Source: Pseudoscleropodium purum (taxonomy: Eukaryota > Streptophyta > Bryopsida > Hypnales > Brachytheciaceae). From it: 64,000 nt of DNA. The stretch lies in NCBI GenBank assembly GCA_963969395.1, contig OZ017797.1, positions 2,418,001 to 2,482,000 of the forward strand, given 5' to 3'. Positions 22,076-33,474 of the stretch are shown here, one piece after another. The first letter of the stretch is position 1. Each line of letters opens with the position of its first letter. Under the pieces are notes generated by a model, which saw only the letters and a program-made list of their open reading frames with translations, had not been told where the DNA came from and searched no databases. Made by a program: the position numbers and the translations under genes.

Positions 22076-23487
22076 ATCTGACGGAGATGATTCTAATTGA
22101 TGAAATCAGAGATACAAGAATGTACTGATTGCCATTCCTCTCTAATGCAGATGTACGGTGTATTCTTCTACGGTATTGACGACAGCGTCGTCTATAAGAG
22201 GGAGAGAGGAATGGCGAAGTTCGCTGACAGATTAGACATGAATGACTTTCTCCATTTGAATTCACCCTATGGGAATTACTTCGTTCAGCCGGCACTTCTG
22301 GCGGCTGCGGATCATGCGGCTGCATCCACATGTGAAGACGATGGCAGCTCGGATTCAGAGCACTCTCAAGAGGCAAGTGTAGACGAAGACAATCCTTCCA
22401 TCGACGAATTTGGGACAAACAGGTCACCTAGTTCGCTTGCTCGAGAGAATATGGAAGATGTGGACGTTGCGTAGGAGGATGTTGAAATTCACCTCCTAGA
22501 GGACGGCGGGCAAGAGATGCCACGAAATAGTAGTGTGCAAGCGCCGGCACAAGATGAAGGCCTGCAAATACTAGCGGAGGCTCATGAATGGGACTTGCAG
22601 CGTTTGGATGATCTTGCACTAGAGGCACAGAGGCAGGTAGTTTCTCGTGTGCGAGATGGAGAAACAGGCGATGAGGATCGTCGCACTCAGTGCTCTATGT
22701 CAATGGTTGGGTTGGCCACTGAGACTCCCGTTCTCATTCTCAATGACAGTGACGATGACACTGAGATCATCGAGAAGTCTGTTGTGAGACCAGAAGTTGG
22801 AGATTCTGCACGATTAGTCTCGCCGAGGTCAACGGAGATCGTTGCAAGTATCAAAGAGGAGTATGACTGGTGGGATAAAGAATTGGAGAAACAGAAAAGA
22901 AAGGACGAAGAGGATAGGGAGAAGGAGCGTAAGCTGAAAGAGGTCATGGATTATTCGGAGAGTCAGAAATGCGAGAATGAGGCATTGAGACTGAAATTAG
23001 AGGCACTTCAATCGCAAATATCCTCCCAGACAACTCAGTCGCAACCTGATCAGGGTTCACAGCAGCCATGTGGTGCAGAGGTAGTGGACGTTTGCACATC
23101 TCAGGATCCCAAGCTCCATAGAACTCCCCTCACTACGTTCAATTATCCTTGGCCCGAGGATAGATCACAAGATTCCACTGGAGAGGCTGCAGAAGTCAAT
23201 GTTAATAATTCTGTGGCTCAACATTTTGATGAAAGATCCTCTGATCAGCTGCAACTGAAGTTGTGCTCCTCAGCTGACAGTCCAACCACTACAACTGGGA
23301 AACCAAATCTTGTAGAGAAGGACAACAAGCAAGAATTTGAGAATATAGAGTCACAAGCAGTCACTGAGGAGGTAAAGAGGGTGAGGATGACCATCTAGGA
23401 TTTGACGAGGAAGACTTGCATTACTCGAATCCTTTGTTAGACGAGCAGCTCGTCGACTATGAGGGAGATGATGCTGCGGATGTGTAG

Positions 23488-24494
23488 TGTAGCTTTTACG
23501 TTTTTATAGAACTTTTTTGATTTTCTATGACATTTCCTATATTATTTATATATATTTTGAGTATTTAGTGTTAAAGAAGTCCAAAGTACACTAAAATATC
23601 CAAAAAGCAAAAAGATACTTTAGTAAGTAGCTACAAACTAATAGAAAATGGCAAAAGGGCAAAGAAAAAGTTAAAGAAAAAGAAAAAGGAGAAAGATAAA
23701 GAAAAAGCTGAGGTTAAAAGAAAAAGAAAATGCAAATTAGGGATTTGGAGGTGCAAGCAGGAACGTTGTGTCGGTCACGACGAGTTGCAACTTTTCCGAT
23801 CACCCCCGAATTTCTGATTTAATCCCTCCCTTCTCTCTCAATTTCTCTCTTCCCCCCATGCTGTGTAATTACCCTGCGCTGTTCTTGCGCTGTCTATTGT
23901 TTTTCGGTGCTGTTCATTGTTGTCAAAAGTGATGTAATTTTACATAATTTGTGCTAAGGAATAAAAGTGCTGTTTCAATTATGCTGTTTTGAAATTGTGA
24001 ATTGTGATTGTGTGCGTGTATGGATTTGAAGTTTTCAATCTCTAATGCCTCGCGTTGCAAGGAGTCTTAATTTGTGAGATTTGAGCGACTTCTGAGGGAT
24101 TGGCGGATTGAGAGAATTTGATTGTTAGAGCATTATTCAGAGATCGTGACAGCCTGCTTGCACATTGGATTACGAGCGCTGAAAAATTCCTTGTTGCACC
24201 GGCGGAGGAGACACTGGCTTGAGCGGGCTGAGACCCCGAGCGGAGGCGACGCCTGATTGGGTGGTGGAACGGAGGAGCAGAGTGACTCGGTGAGTTTGGA
24301 GCATGATTTCGGAGAGAAACAGGGAGACTGATAGGAAGAGAATCAAGGGCTGATCGACCAATTCGGCCAACAATCGAATTTCATTCGTCATTCTCGAAAT
24401 TGGAAGATCGGCTGTTCAGGATTGTGAGACTGTTTACAAGATTGCGAGATTGTTTGGTTGATCAAGCTGTTGTTGCAGGGAGTTGTATCACAGC
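23488..24494 (+). other. 3' flank of gene B and leader-like region of an unknown transcript
   Basis: It begins AT-rich, then a purine-rich GAAAAA-type low-complexity run (about 23640-23735), then a moderate-GC leader-like stretch with pyrimidine tracts (TTCTCTCTC..., about 23830-23860). TTGTTGCAG at about 24470-24478 is a good splice acceptor that would open the coding text resumed at 28309. No reading frame is supported before it. Confidence 0.4.
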
Positions 24495-26737
24495 TGTCGC
24501 AGCACAGGGCAAGTCAATTCCCCATTATACTCACAAAAATCGCTCTAGAGTATAACTAAGTGACTCTAAAGATCGAACCCACGAGATCCTGTGAAGTATC
24601 TAGCTCTATTAAGCAGTTAAGCTAAGTCAGTATCCCAATCTTACTTTCCGGTCCTAGATCTAGAACCAGAAATACCACCACACCGGATAACTATAGACCG
24701 GATTTCCCCTTCTTCTGGTCCTACTAACTATCCGGTTTGTACAAATACCCAACTCCCAAGATCTCACAACTTCCGATCTTGGAAATCCATCCTGACCAAT
24801 CCGGTCGGGATGGTCATCATGTATCCGTAATCCTATCCGATTTAGTTTTGCCTCTGTTTCACCATCAGAGGGGTCGTCGCTTACATTTGAGAGTGGTAGG
24901 CCCACCACTCCTTCCGTGACTTATAGTGGCTGAAGACCCACTGTCCTACTTCCTAAACTCCTAAGCTAATCCGGATCCGGTTTGGTCCTTCACAACAACC
25001 CAGATAGCAATCCGGGTTGTAGGTCACACAAAGACCCCACACTCGACCCTCTCGTACTACAACGACCTTGATGCTACTTCCGATCCGTGCGAAGATAGGT
25101 GGTTACAAGTGCACCCGTCCGTTCCAACATCAACTAAAGTTCTTCCGTTACCCATACGGGTGGTGAGACCTCACAGGAGATCGGACACTCGACCGGATTT
25201 CCCACCCGGGAGTTCTAGCGCAGCTAAGGAATCCCTCCCTACCCGCCTAGCCTAACAACGGCTTTCTCACCCGGAATCTCAAACTCTAAACGTGCTGAGG
25301 AACTAAGTTCACTCCCAACTCTTCGATACCTACTCACATGCACCTTGGATCGGAAAATAAACACCAAGGGGAGAAATCACTCGCAAACCGGCTCGTACTA
25401 TCCTAACTCCACATCATACAATCCTGTCGCGCTGGAGAGAGACACACAATGAGGAGAAGAGAAAGGTACAAGAAGTTTGCAAAATGAAAAACTCCCAATT
25501 CCCATCTCAGGAACCGATTTATATACAAAGGGTAAAAACCCTAAAAGCACAAAAAAGAGCGGAAAACCCGTGGGGGTCCGCCGCCATCCTAATCTAACTT
25601 CCGGTCTAACCTAATACTGTTGAGCCGGATCCGGATCCGGATCCGCTCCTACTCCTAACTGAAATTAAAATCCTATCTACCCTACAACTCGAGATCCTAT
25701 CGTCGGGCTTCCGATCTCCGGGACTAGCTCCTCGAAGACTTCACTCAAATTCCGGACCCGTTCCCCCTCCGCAGGATTCGATCCGGGTGGAGACTCCAGG
25801 TTGATGGTGATATCCGGTCTCGTGCCCGGAGTCCCAGTCCGTGCAGACTTCTTGGACTCAGGAGTCCAATCCTTCCTATCCTTCTGAATGGTTGCGTCTG
25901 GAAAGAGATCCGGTAGAGAGATGTCCGAAAGATGAATCCCTTTGTCGCACGTCGCTCCAGTCAGCTTCCGGTTGCTCTCCTCGATCCGGTCCGCAGCCTT
26001 CCGCCCCTCCACCATTGCCGTCTCCACCTGCTCAGCGAAGTCCGCGAGAATCCGGACCATCCAGGAACCGGATAGTTTCTTCTCTTCGTGGATCTTCTCG
26101 TCGAAGAGCTTCGCTTTGGCGGCGGCCGTTCCGGTCTCTCCCAGGACCGCCTTAATCTGCTCGGCTATCTTCCGAGTTTCCTCCGCCATCTCCTGGGCGG
26201 CCGTCACGTCTTCCTGATAGGCAAAAAGAGTTGCCTTCAGTTTATCCACCTCCTCCTGCAACCGGCGGATCTCTGCTTCCTGCTTCCGGGTCTCTTCCGG
26301 ATTCGTGATGCACTCCGCCACCTGTTCCTCACGTTCTCTCTCCGATCTCAACCGGAATCAAAACAAACAGAACACAAACGCACAAACGCCAAAAACTCAA
26401 CCGCGCACGCTCAAGGTCGAGTTTCTAAAAAGGGGGTGCAACAGTGAAAGCTCCTCCTTTTATAGTCCCTGGACCCTTTCCGGTTTGTCATCATGAATCC
26501 GGTTTACCATCATAATCCGGTTCATCATCATAATCCAGTCCTAGACCTAATCCGTGTTGCATTCCGTTTCCGTCGTTAGTTACTCCTGACCGGATTAGAT
26601 CCAAGAGGCCCACTACTTCACATTCCGTGCTAATTTTGAGTTTTCCTTCTCCACCTAATCGGATCCGGTTCCCTAATGACTAGTTTCCGTTTCTATTTTG
26701 GTGTATACTAAGAAAATCAAAATTTTAAGCTGCGACA
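24495..26737 (-). mobile_element. Copy 2: internally deleted relative of copy 1
   Basis: It has the same ends (TGTCGCAGC and GCTGCGACA) and very similar sequence to copy 1 in the same orientation, but is 2,243 bp. About 1 kb of the gene's 5' half is missing. The join near 26324-26330 lies at a GTTCC shared by both copy 1 breakpoints (about 11275 and 12330). Flanks are ATCACAGC and GTATGAGA, so there is no target duplication; the right end abuts copy 3. Confidence 0.85.
25677..26351 (-). pseudogene. C-terminal remnant of the gag-like gene in copy 2
   Basis: 224 codons, of which all but the first few match the coiled coil and tail of the 554-codon protein in copy 1, with a handful of substitutions (for example SRVVG for SRIVG at the end). 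The N-terminal domain and acidic linker are gone, removed by the microhomology deletion. The apparent start (MRSERE...) comes from fused leader sequence, so a functional product is unlikely. Confidence 0.8.
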
Positions 26738-28308
26738 GTATGAGAGGGTCGAGTGTGGGGTCTTTGTGTGACCTACAACCCGGATTGCTATCTGGGTTGT
26801 TGTGAAGGACCAAACCGGATCCGGATTAGCTTAGGAGTTTAGGAAGTAGGACAGTGGGTCTTCAGCCACTATAAGTCACGGAAGGAGTGGTGGGCCTACC
26901 ACTCTCAAATGTAAGCGGCGACCCCTCTGATGGTGAAACAGAGGCAAAACCAAACCGGATAGGATTACGGATACATGATGACCATCCGGGCCGGATTGGT
27001 GAGGACGGATTTCCAGGACCGGAAGTTGTAAAGATCCTGGGATTTGGATATTTGCACAGACCGGATAGTTAGTAGGATCGGAAGAAGGAGTAATCCGGTC
27101 TATAGTTATCCGGTGTGGTGGTATTTCTGGTTCTAGATCTAGGACCGGAAAGTAAGATTGGGATACTGACTTAGCTTAACTGCTTAATAGAGCTAGATAC
27201 TTCACAGGATCTCGTGGGTTCGATCTTTAGACATACTACAACGACCTTGATGCTACTTCCGATCCGTGCGAAGACAGGTGGTTACAAGTGCACCCGTCCG
27301 TTCCAACATCAACTAAAGTTCTTCCATTTACCAACTAAGGCGGTAAGACCTTACAGGAGATCGGACACTCGACCGGATTTCCCACCCGGGAGTTCTAGCG
27401 CAGCTAAGGAATCCCTCCCTACCCGCCTAGCCTAACAACGGCTTTCTCACCCGGAATCTCAAACTCTAAACGTGCTGAGGAACTAAGTTCACTCCCAACT
27501 CTTCGATACCTACTCACATGCACCTTGGATCGGAAAAGAAACACCAAGGGGAGAAATCACTCGCAAACCGGCTCGTACTATCCTAACTCCACATCATACA
27601 ATCCTGTCGCACTGGAGAGAGACACACAATGAGGAGAAGAGAAAGGTACAAGAAATTTGCAAAATGAAGACTCCCAGTTCCCATCGCAGGAACCGATTTA
27701 TATACAAAGGGTAAAAACCCTAAAAGCACAAAAAGGAGCGGAAAACCCGTGGGGGTCCGCCGCCAACCTAATCTAACTTCCGGCTAACCTAATACTGTTG
27801 AGCCGGATCCGGATCCGGATCCGCTCCTACTCCTAACTGAAATCAAAATCCTATCTACTCTACAACCCTAGATCCTATTGTCGGGCTTCCGCTCTCCGAA
27901 ACCAGCTCCTCGAAGACTTCACTCAAGTTCCGGTTCCTTTCCCCCTCCGCAGGGTTAGATCCGGGTGAAGACTCCAGGTCGATGGTAATATCCGGTCTCG
28001 TGCCCAGATTCTCAGTACGTGCTGACTTCTTGGACTCGGGAGTCCAATCCTTCCCACCCTTCGGAACGGTCGCATCCGGAAAGGAATCCGGTTCACCATC
28101 ATAATCCGGTCCTAGACCTAATCCGTGTTGCATTCCGTTTCCGTCGTTAGTTACTCCTGACCGGATTAGATCCAAGAGGTCCACTATTTCATGTTCTGAG
28201 CTAATTTTGAGTTTTCCTTCTCCACCTAATCGGATCCGGTTCCCTAATGGCTAGTTTCCGTTCCTATTTTGGTGCATACTAAGAAAATCAAAATTTTAAG
28301 CTGCGACA
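26738..28308 (-). mobile_element. Copy 3: partly inverted, further deleted relative
   Basis: Bases 26738-27231 are the reverse complement of the copy's left part (the segment equivalent to 24565-25053 in copy 2). From 27232 the sequence resumes in the forward sense at CATACTACAACG and runs to a normal GCTGCGACA end at 28308. The first roughly 70 bases are missing. A second internal deletion near 28085 joins at ATCCGGT, a short sequence present at both breakpoints in the fuller copies. Confidence 0.8.
27855..28184 (-). pseudogene. Tail remnant of the gag-like gene in copy 3
   Basis: The last roughly 75 codons match the C-terminus of the copy 1 protein (PDITIDLES and GSPTIGSRVVE). The upstream part reads through leader sequence brought in by the deletion. 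It is not expected to be functional. Confidence 0.75.
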
Positions 28309-29033
28309 CATTGACTTCTCCAAGGGAAATGTAGAAGAAGGTGTCGTGAACAGCCCTCCTGGAAGTCGAGGAGCAGTGAGGACCCCGCTTTGCTCCCCGT
28401 CTCCACTGAAGCGGGCACAATTGTCACCAAGTGATGTGGATTTGTGTTCACCAAACTCACGTAACCAGATTACCTTGAATAGAAAACTCTATACTCATAT
28501 TGAGGAAGGTGTTGAACCTTTTCGACTCGACAATAAAATTTCGACCAACAGTGCATCAACTCTTCACTAGTGAAGGTCAGCAACTTTATCACGGATACCA
28601 CGGCAGAGGGCAGAAATAAGATCACCCAGCGGAAATCATATAGTGCAAGTCAGATCCCTTGCTTTTGGGGGGTAAGCTCTTTATCTGAACAGTCTATTAG
28701 TGGCGGGTCTACACCATCAACAAGAAGTATATTTCAACGTAGGGTTCTAGGTGGAGTTTTTTCTCTTGGAAATAGACAAGCGTTCAAGCACAATGTCAAA
28801 AGATCGGGCCTTACACCGTCTCCGCCAGTTTCTAGATCTCTTTCAAATTTAGGGAATCCTCGAAGCAATTTAAAGCGAAAAGTGGATGGTAGCGATTCAC
28901 GCTCAATAGAGACAAGTAGCACGTTCAATATTAGAAGTATACCAACGGGGACCTCTCGATACGAAGATATTATGAGAGGCCGGGCAAAGATTCGTGCAGC
29001 AGAGGCAACAAACAACTCTCCAGAAACTTGAAC
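28309..29033 (+). pseudogene. Ser/Arg-rich coding fragment of an unknown gene, cut by copies 2 and 3
   Basis: From the element end, one frame reads IDFSKGNVEEGVVNSPPGSR and on to a TAG at 28568. The next frame (+2) continues with the same Ser/Pro/Arg-rich style to RYEDIMRGRAKIRAAEATNN and stops at 29031-29033. If copies 2 and 3 are set aside, the acceptor TTGTTGCAG at 24470-24478 opens SCITA directly in frame with IDFSKG, so the elements look inserted in an exon. I do not recognise the protein. It may be a third gene of the A/B element or a separate host gene. Confidence 0.45.
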
Positions 29034-32000
29034 CGATGCTTTGATAAACAATTTATGTTTACTGAGTACTCCGAACAAATAAATATTTTTTTTAGTATCA
29101 ATAGTATTTTTAGGTACATACAAAAATCAGTAATAGAATTCCTTATTTAAATGGAAGCAATAGATTTTGCACTCAATTGCCCATAATTCCAATTACATAG
29201 TCTTTGAATAGAACTTTATTGTGAGAGGCATAAATTGTTCTATATGTTCATCGATTATCAAATGATTCAATTTTGAAAAATGTCGTATGTTTTGTAGTTT
29301 GTTGTGTACATTCTGATTGTTTATTTCTTGTGCCCTTGCATATGTGTATTTCAATGTTGTTTGACTTCATGAACATTGTACATTTCTTGGGGTATTTATG
29401 TAATGTATATTTTAAATTTGTAATTTATTCTATTATTAGACATAGAGTTGTCTATATTTATCCTTGATTTCAACAACTTATCCTTGATAAGAAGGATTTG
29501 AAAGTCTAAATATGACCATTTTGTCCCATTTTAATGAATATGACCTTTTTGATATTCATATTTTGGATGTTGAGCAAAGTGCTTAAGGTAATATTTTGTC
29601 CAAGTAATTTTTCATTTGTCCCAAGTAATTATGTATGAATCTTCTTTTTTAAATCCAACTAATACCAATGTGAGGTAAATAACATAATTATAGGATATAT
29701 AAACAAAAATGTGCAAATGTTCTAAAAAAGAACTAAGGCATTAAAGGATTAAAAACCACAAATTTAAGTTGAAACTATCATACAACTAATTAAACAACAA
29801 GTACCTGTGCTACGAAGACTTTGTCCTTGTTGCATTGACTTATTGAATTAATAAGCTCCTACAAAAACCTCTCATATGTAACTTCATACTATTAGTACAA
29901 CACCTCTGTTCTCCTTCCACACCAAATTCTAAGCCAAATCAACACATGTCTTCACCAATCAAGTAACTACTTTATAAGTTGCTCACATACTACAACATTA
30001 CCTTCCTTTAATTCTTACTTGATAGATTATTTAGTTTATAGCATCCCTTAAAAAACTAAAAACTAAAGTCATCCTAGGTTTTTTAACATTCTTTGTCCCT
30101 TATTGTCACGCTTTCTATAGGATTAAATATAATCCTATCATTGAAATTTAGAGTGCTAATAGTGTAGTCATGAAGTGATTAACTTCTAAATAATCTAAGA
30201 ATTGACTACCCTTTCATTCATTAGAAGAGTTTGGAGGGTAGGAGGGTTGTTTCAAGCCTCTGTTTTTTGTAGCGAAAGAATGCCAATATCAAGAAAAAAA
30301 AATTGAAAAAAAAGATGAAAATGAAAATTATTAAAATAAAAAACAAAGTTAGAAAAAAAAATTAATTTTAATCATTACAAAAAATTTCAGCCCTTGGGAG
30401 GTCTACGAGTTTTGAACCCTTGAGTGCAATTAGAGAGGAATTAGTATTGTTTATTTTAATTTTTAATTATTATTTAATAAAATCAGCTAATATGGCACTA
30501 TTTGTGCCATGTTAGCACCATGTCAGGTTTTTGTACTTTTTGAATATATATATATATATATATATTTGTTTTTTGTTTTTTTTGTTGTTTTGTTGTTTTT
30601 GTTTTTGTTTTTTGTTTTTTGTTTTGTTTCATTTTTAATTTAAAATTTTCTGTACTTACACTACAGGGTGCTAAAAAATGAATCCTTAGTGGCCCTCCAT
30701 AGGTTTTAGATTTTTTTCTAATGTTTTCTTTTGGAAAATGATGTGACAATCTTTTTGCCACATTAGACAGTAGTTTTGGCGAGTTTGTAGAGTCAAAAAA
30801 CATCAAGGAACTCGCAACCTTCCTGGACCTCTAAAAATCCTCCAATGTGAGTTCTTGAAAGAGGGCCTCAAGTCAATTCTTTTGTCAAAAATTTATTGGC
30901 AAGGATGAAAGAAAATTGATTCTAGTAGTAAACAATGTTCAAAATAAAGTGGCCTACAATAGAGATACTCTTAAAAGTGAAGTTTTTGAAATAAAAGAAT
31001 TGATATTAATCATGAAATAATTAGTTTCTTATTAATAGTTAAATACATGAATGAAATAAGTATTGGAAAAGCAAGCAAGGATACAAAGAATGAATATAAG
31101 GGAAGAAAAATTAATCAAGTCACATTTGTAAACGGAGATGTTAATATTGATTTACAATTGCTCTTGTTTGCATGACCATTGCTTGCTATAATCTTAATGC
31201 AAGGGCGGCACAACGTTTGTAGGGGCCTAAACAATTGTTAACATGTCTTGCAACATAGCAATTGAAAATCATGTTGTGGTTTTGAAAATTGACTGTGGTC
31301 CATAATAAAAACAAATTCAAGAGAGTCATTTATTGGAAAGAAGATTGAAAAAAAGAGAGGTGCCAAAAGCTTAAAAATAAGGATTCATGGTTTTGAATTA
31401 TGAAAGACAATAATATGGATGGGGGAAAAATTCCTATTACTAAAAGAGATGAAGAATACAACATGTGTTGGTCAAAAATAAACAAAATGTGAAATTATTA
31501 GGGCTATGAATATGTTATTAATATGAACAAAACAAGTGACATTTTTTTGTATTATGAAATAATAAGGGTTGCAAATGTGGTTGCTTCCTACACTTGTCCA
31601 ATTTCACTGAATCCTTGTAAACCTATCATAACTTAGTTTAACAAAACAACACTACTTTGGGCTCTTAGATTCCTATATGTATGCATATCAAATATCCACT
31701 TTTAAATAAATATTGGATAGTGGCAACCATTACAAAGTTTCTTATTTACCATATGCAATATTTGAGTTGAAAGAGATTAACTAAATTTTCTTATACTTCC
31801 AAACAAATATCATAGAATTTTAAAATTGTGTTCACTTTGAATTATTTATTATTGACAAAGAAAATATTAGAATTTTACATTTGTTTCATCTAATAATAAT
31901 TTTATGAAAATCATGGTGGAACCAATACATTATATCTATCTCACATCAATTAGGATCGTAGAGACAAGATCTGAAGATGGATTTTAGAAGATATAGTATT

Positions 32001-33375
32001 TTTGTATTAAAAATAAATATATAGTATCTAACTTTTTGTGGTCCGTACTACTAATTATGTACAAGTTGAATGAGCTCTTAAATTTTTTTTTTATGAAAAA
32101 TAACAATGAAACAACTAAACATCTTAATTCTCTAAATAACTATGATTACAAATAAGTAATATATATAAATTAGGTTTGTTTAAAAATCTCTTTGTTTGTT
32201 CTAAAACCAACTACATCAAAAATCATATGTTTTGTGGGTTCAAAATTATCCAACAATATAAATGCTTTAGGTATGAAAATCTTGATACATACAATTTTCT
32301 TTTGTGGAAAAAGACTTCTTTAGACTTTAGAGGGATGACATTTATTTGGCATGATTTACTTATTAATGATACCAATGATAATCCTACCTCTTATTTTAAG
32401 TGTTCATATTGTGTCACTATTTCATCCATCATGTTTTTTAGTTGCACAATTTTTCATTAATTGATTTTTACTAATTCTAAAAACATCTAAACATCTTTTC
32501 AATGAATGTTGTAGCTTAATACAACCGTTTGCATTGTAGTAAGCTCCATTTTAATTAGTACTAAGTAAAAACAAAAGAATATACTAAATGAAGTCTACTT
32601 CCAATCTTAGGAGGACGAAGAATACACAATAAATGTTTAATAATCCTACTAAAATATTATCTTTGGCTTGGTAAAAATTGTAATTTCATTAGGGATGTTA
32701 GGGATAAAAATTGCCAAATCTATTTATCCTTAAAACAAATAATTCATAAGATTAGCAAGGACGGAGATTCTTTTGGCTTCGGGCCACTAAGAGACTTGTG
32801 GTTGGTTGGAAGAGAAAATAGCAAGTTGCACAAATAAGATCCTATACTTTGCCAAGATGAAGTCAAACTCCTAACATAAGCATAAAGGATGGAATTCACC
32901 ATCTAAGTCTACGAGGCTTAGATTGTTGAGCCACATTTCCAATAAATGCTTCATTCCCAACATCCGATCTTTCAAATTGGAATTGTCCTTCTTCAACCAA
33001 GATGAACTAATAAATAATGAAGTTTCAAATTATAATAAACATAGTATTATTTATCATATTTTGTAACTTACTTTAGTTTTCATTACGTTAACAACTAATA
33101 TTTGTATTCCAAAATATTGATTTAGTGTAGGAGTTATCTCAATTCTACTTTAGTTTGTTTTTGTTGGAATTTAGTTGACAATTAGTGTTCATGTTGATAT
33201 TTCGTCTTGAAAACATTAGCAGTTTTAGTGCTAGAGTTCGTAATTAGAGCTCCAAACACTAAATTTCATAATTAGTGTACTGCTGGTGATGCTCTAATAA
33301 GTTCATCAATTATAAAAAAAAACAAAACGTGACTCCGTAAGGCTGGCCCGTCTCTCTCTCTTACTTGGCATCCTT
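29034..33375. other. AT-rich intergenic region
   Basis: Long AT-rich stretch with a dinucleotide and T/G run at 30541-30640 and several short open frames with no recognisable content. I see no gene, RNA gene or palindrome site. The right edge carries the neuroguidin promoter. Confidence 0.6.
30541..30640. repeat. (AT)n and TTTTTG-type simple repeat
   Basis: An AT dinucleotide run followed by T-rich GTTTTTT units. Simple sequence, no coding content. Confidence 0.9.
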
Positions 33376-33387
33376 AAACCCTAAACC
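33376..33387 (+). promoter_or_regulatory. Telobox upstream of neuroguidin gene
   Basis: AAACCCTAAACC, 88 bases before the start codon, preceded by a CTCTCTCTC tract at 33351-33360. Teloboxes with pyrimidine tracts are typical of plant ribosome-biogenesis and translation genes. Confidence 0.65.
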
Positions 33388-33474
33388 TTGAAAACTGCAG
33401 CTCTGCCTCTATCCTGGTGCGTCTTCCTTGTTGTGATGATACTCCTCTCGTAGATTGTCTTCTCACTCGTCACC

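Larger units (their letters stand above)
18911..23487 (+). pseudogene. Gene B: ParB/Srx-like plus amino-methyltransferase-like accessory protein, four internal TAG stops
   Basis: Three exons, all joined in phase 0: 18911-20395, 20605-21954 and 22151-23487, about 1,395 codons. Exon 1 has a Gly/Ser/Arg 10-residue repeat (about 19538-19630), then a segment ending in EFMIINGQHSVMASKEL and IVWATDPVKLTNIS. This resembles the ParB/sulfiredoxin or DndB 'GQHR' fold. Exon 2 contains VVANSSW, a possible relic of a DPPW-type motif IV. The exon 2/3 junction gives GENVLGIYTGSKCMLAAQ then YGVFFYGID, which resembles motif I of beta-class amino-methyltransferases (LDPFxGSGTT...GID). Both catalytic motifs are altered, so activity is doubtful. 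Exon 3 adds an acidic region and a coiled coil (KELEKQKRKDEEDREKE). Breaks are TAG at 19055, 20276, 21832 and 22472, and a frameshift near 23346-23375 before an acidic tail ending YEGDDAADV. Domain calls are by motif only. Confidence 0.7.

Noticed and set aside
4309..23487. UAG reassigned to an amino acid
   Set aside because: The host neuroguidin gene ends in TAG, and nuclear UAG reassignment is not known in land plants. Readthrough specific to the element cannot be excluded but has no support.
24495..28308. Copies 2 and 3 as the two LTRs of one retrotransposon
   Set aside because: There is no internal region, no target duplication on the outer flanks, and copy 3 is partly inverted with its first bases missing.
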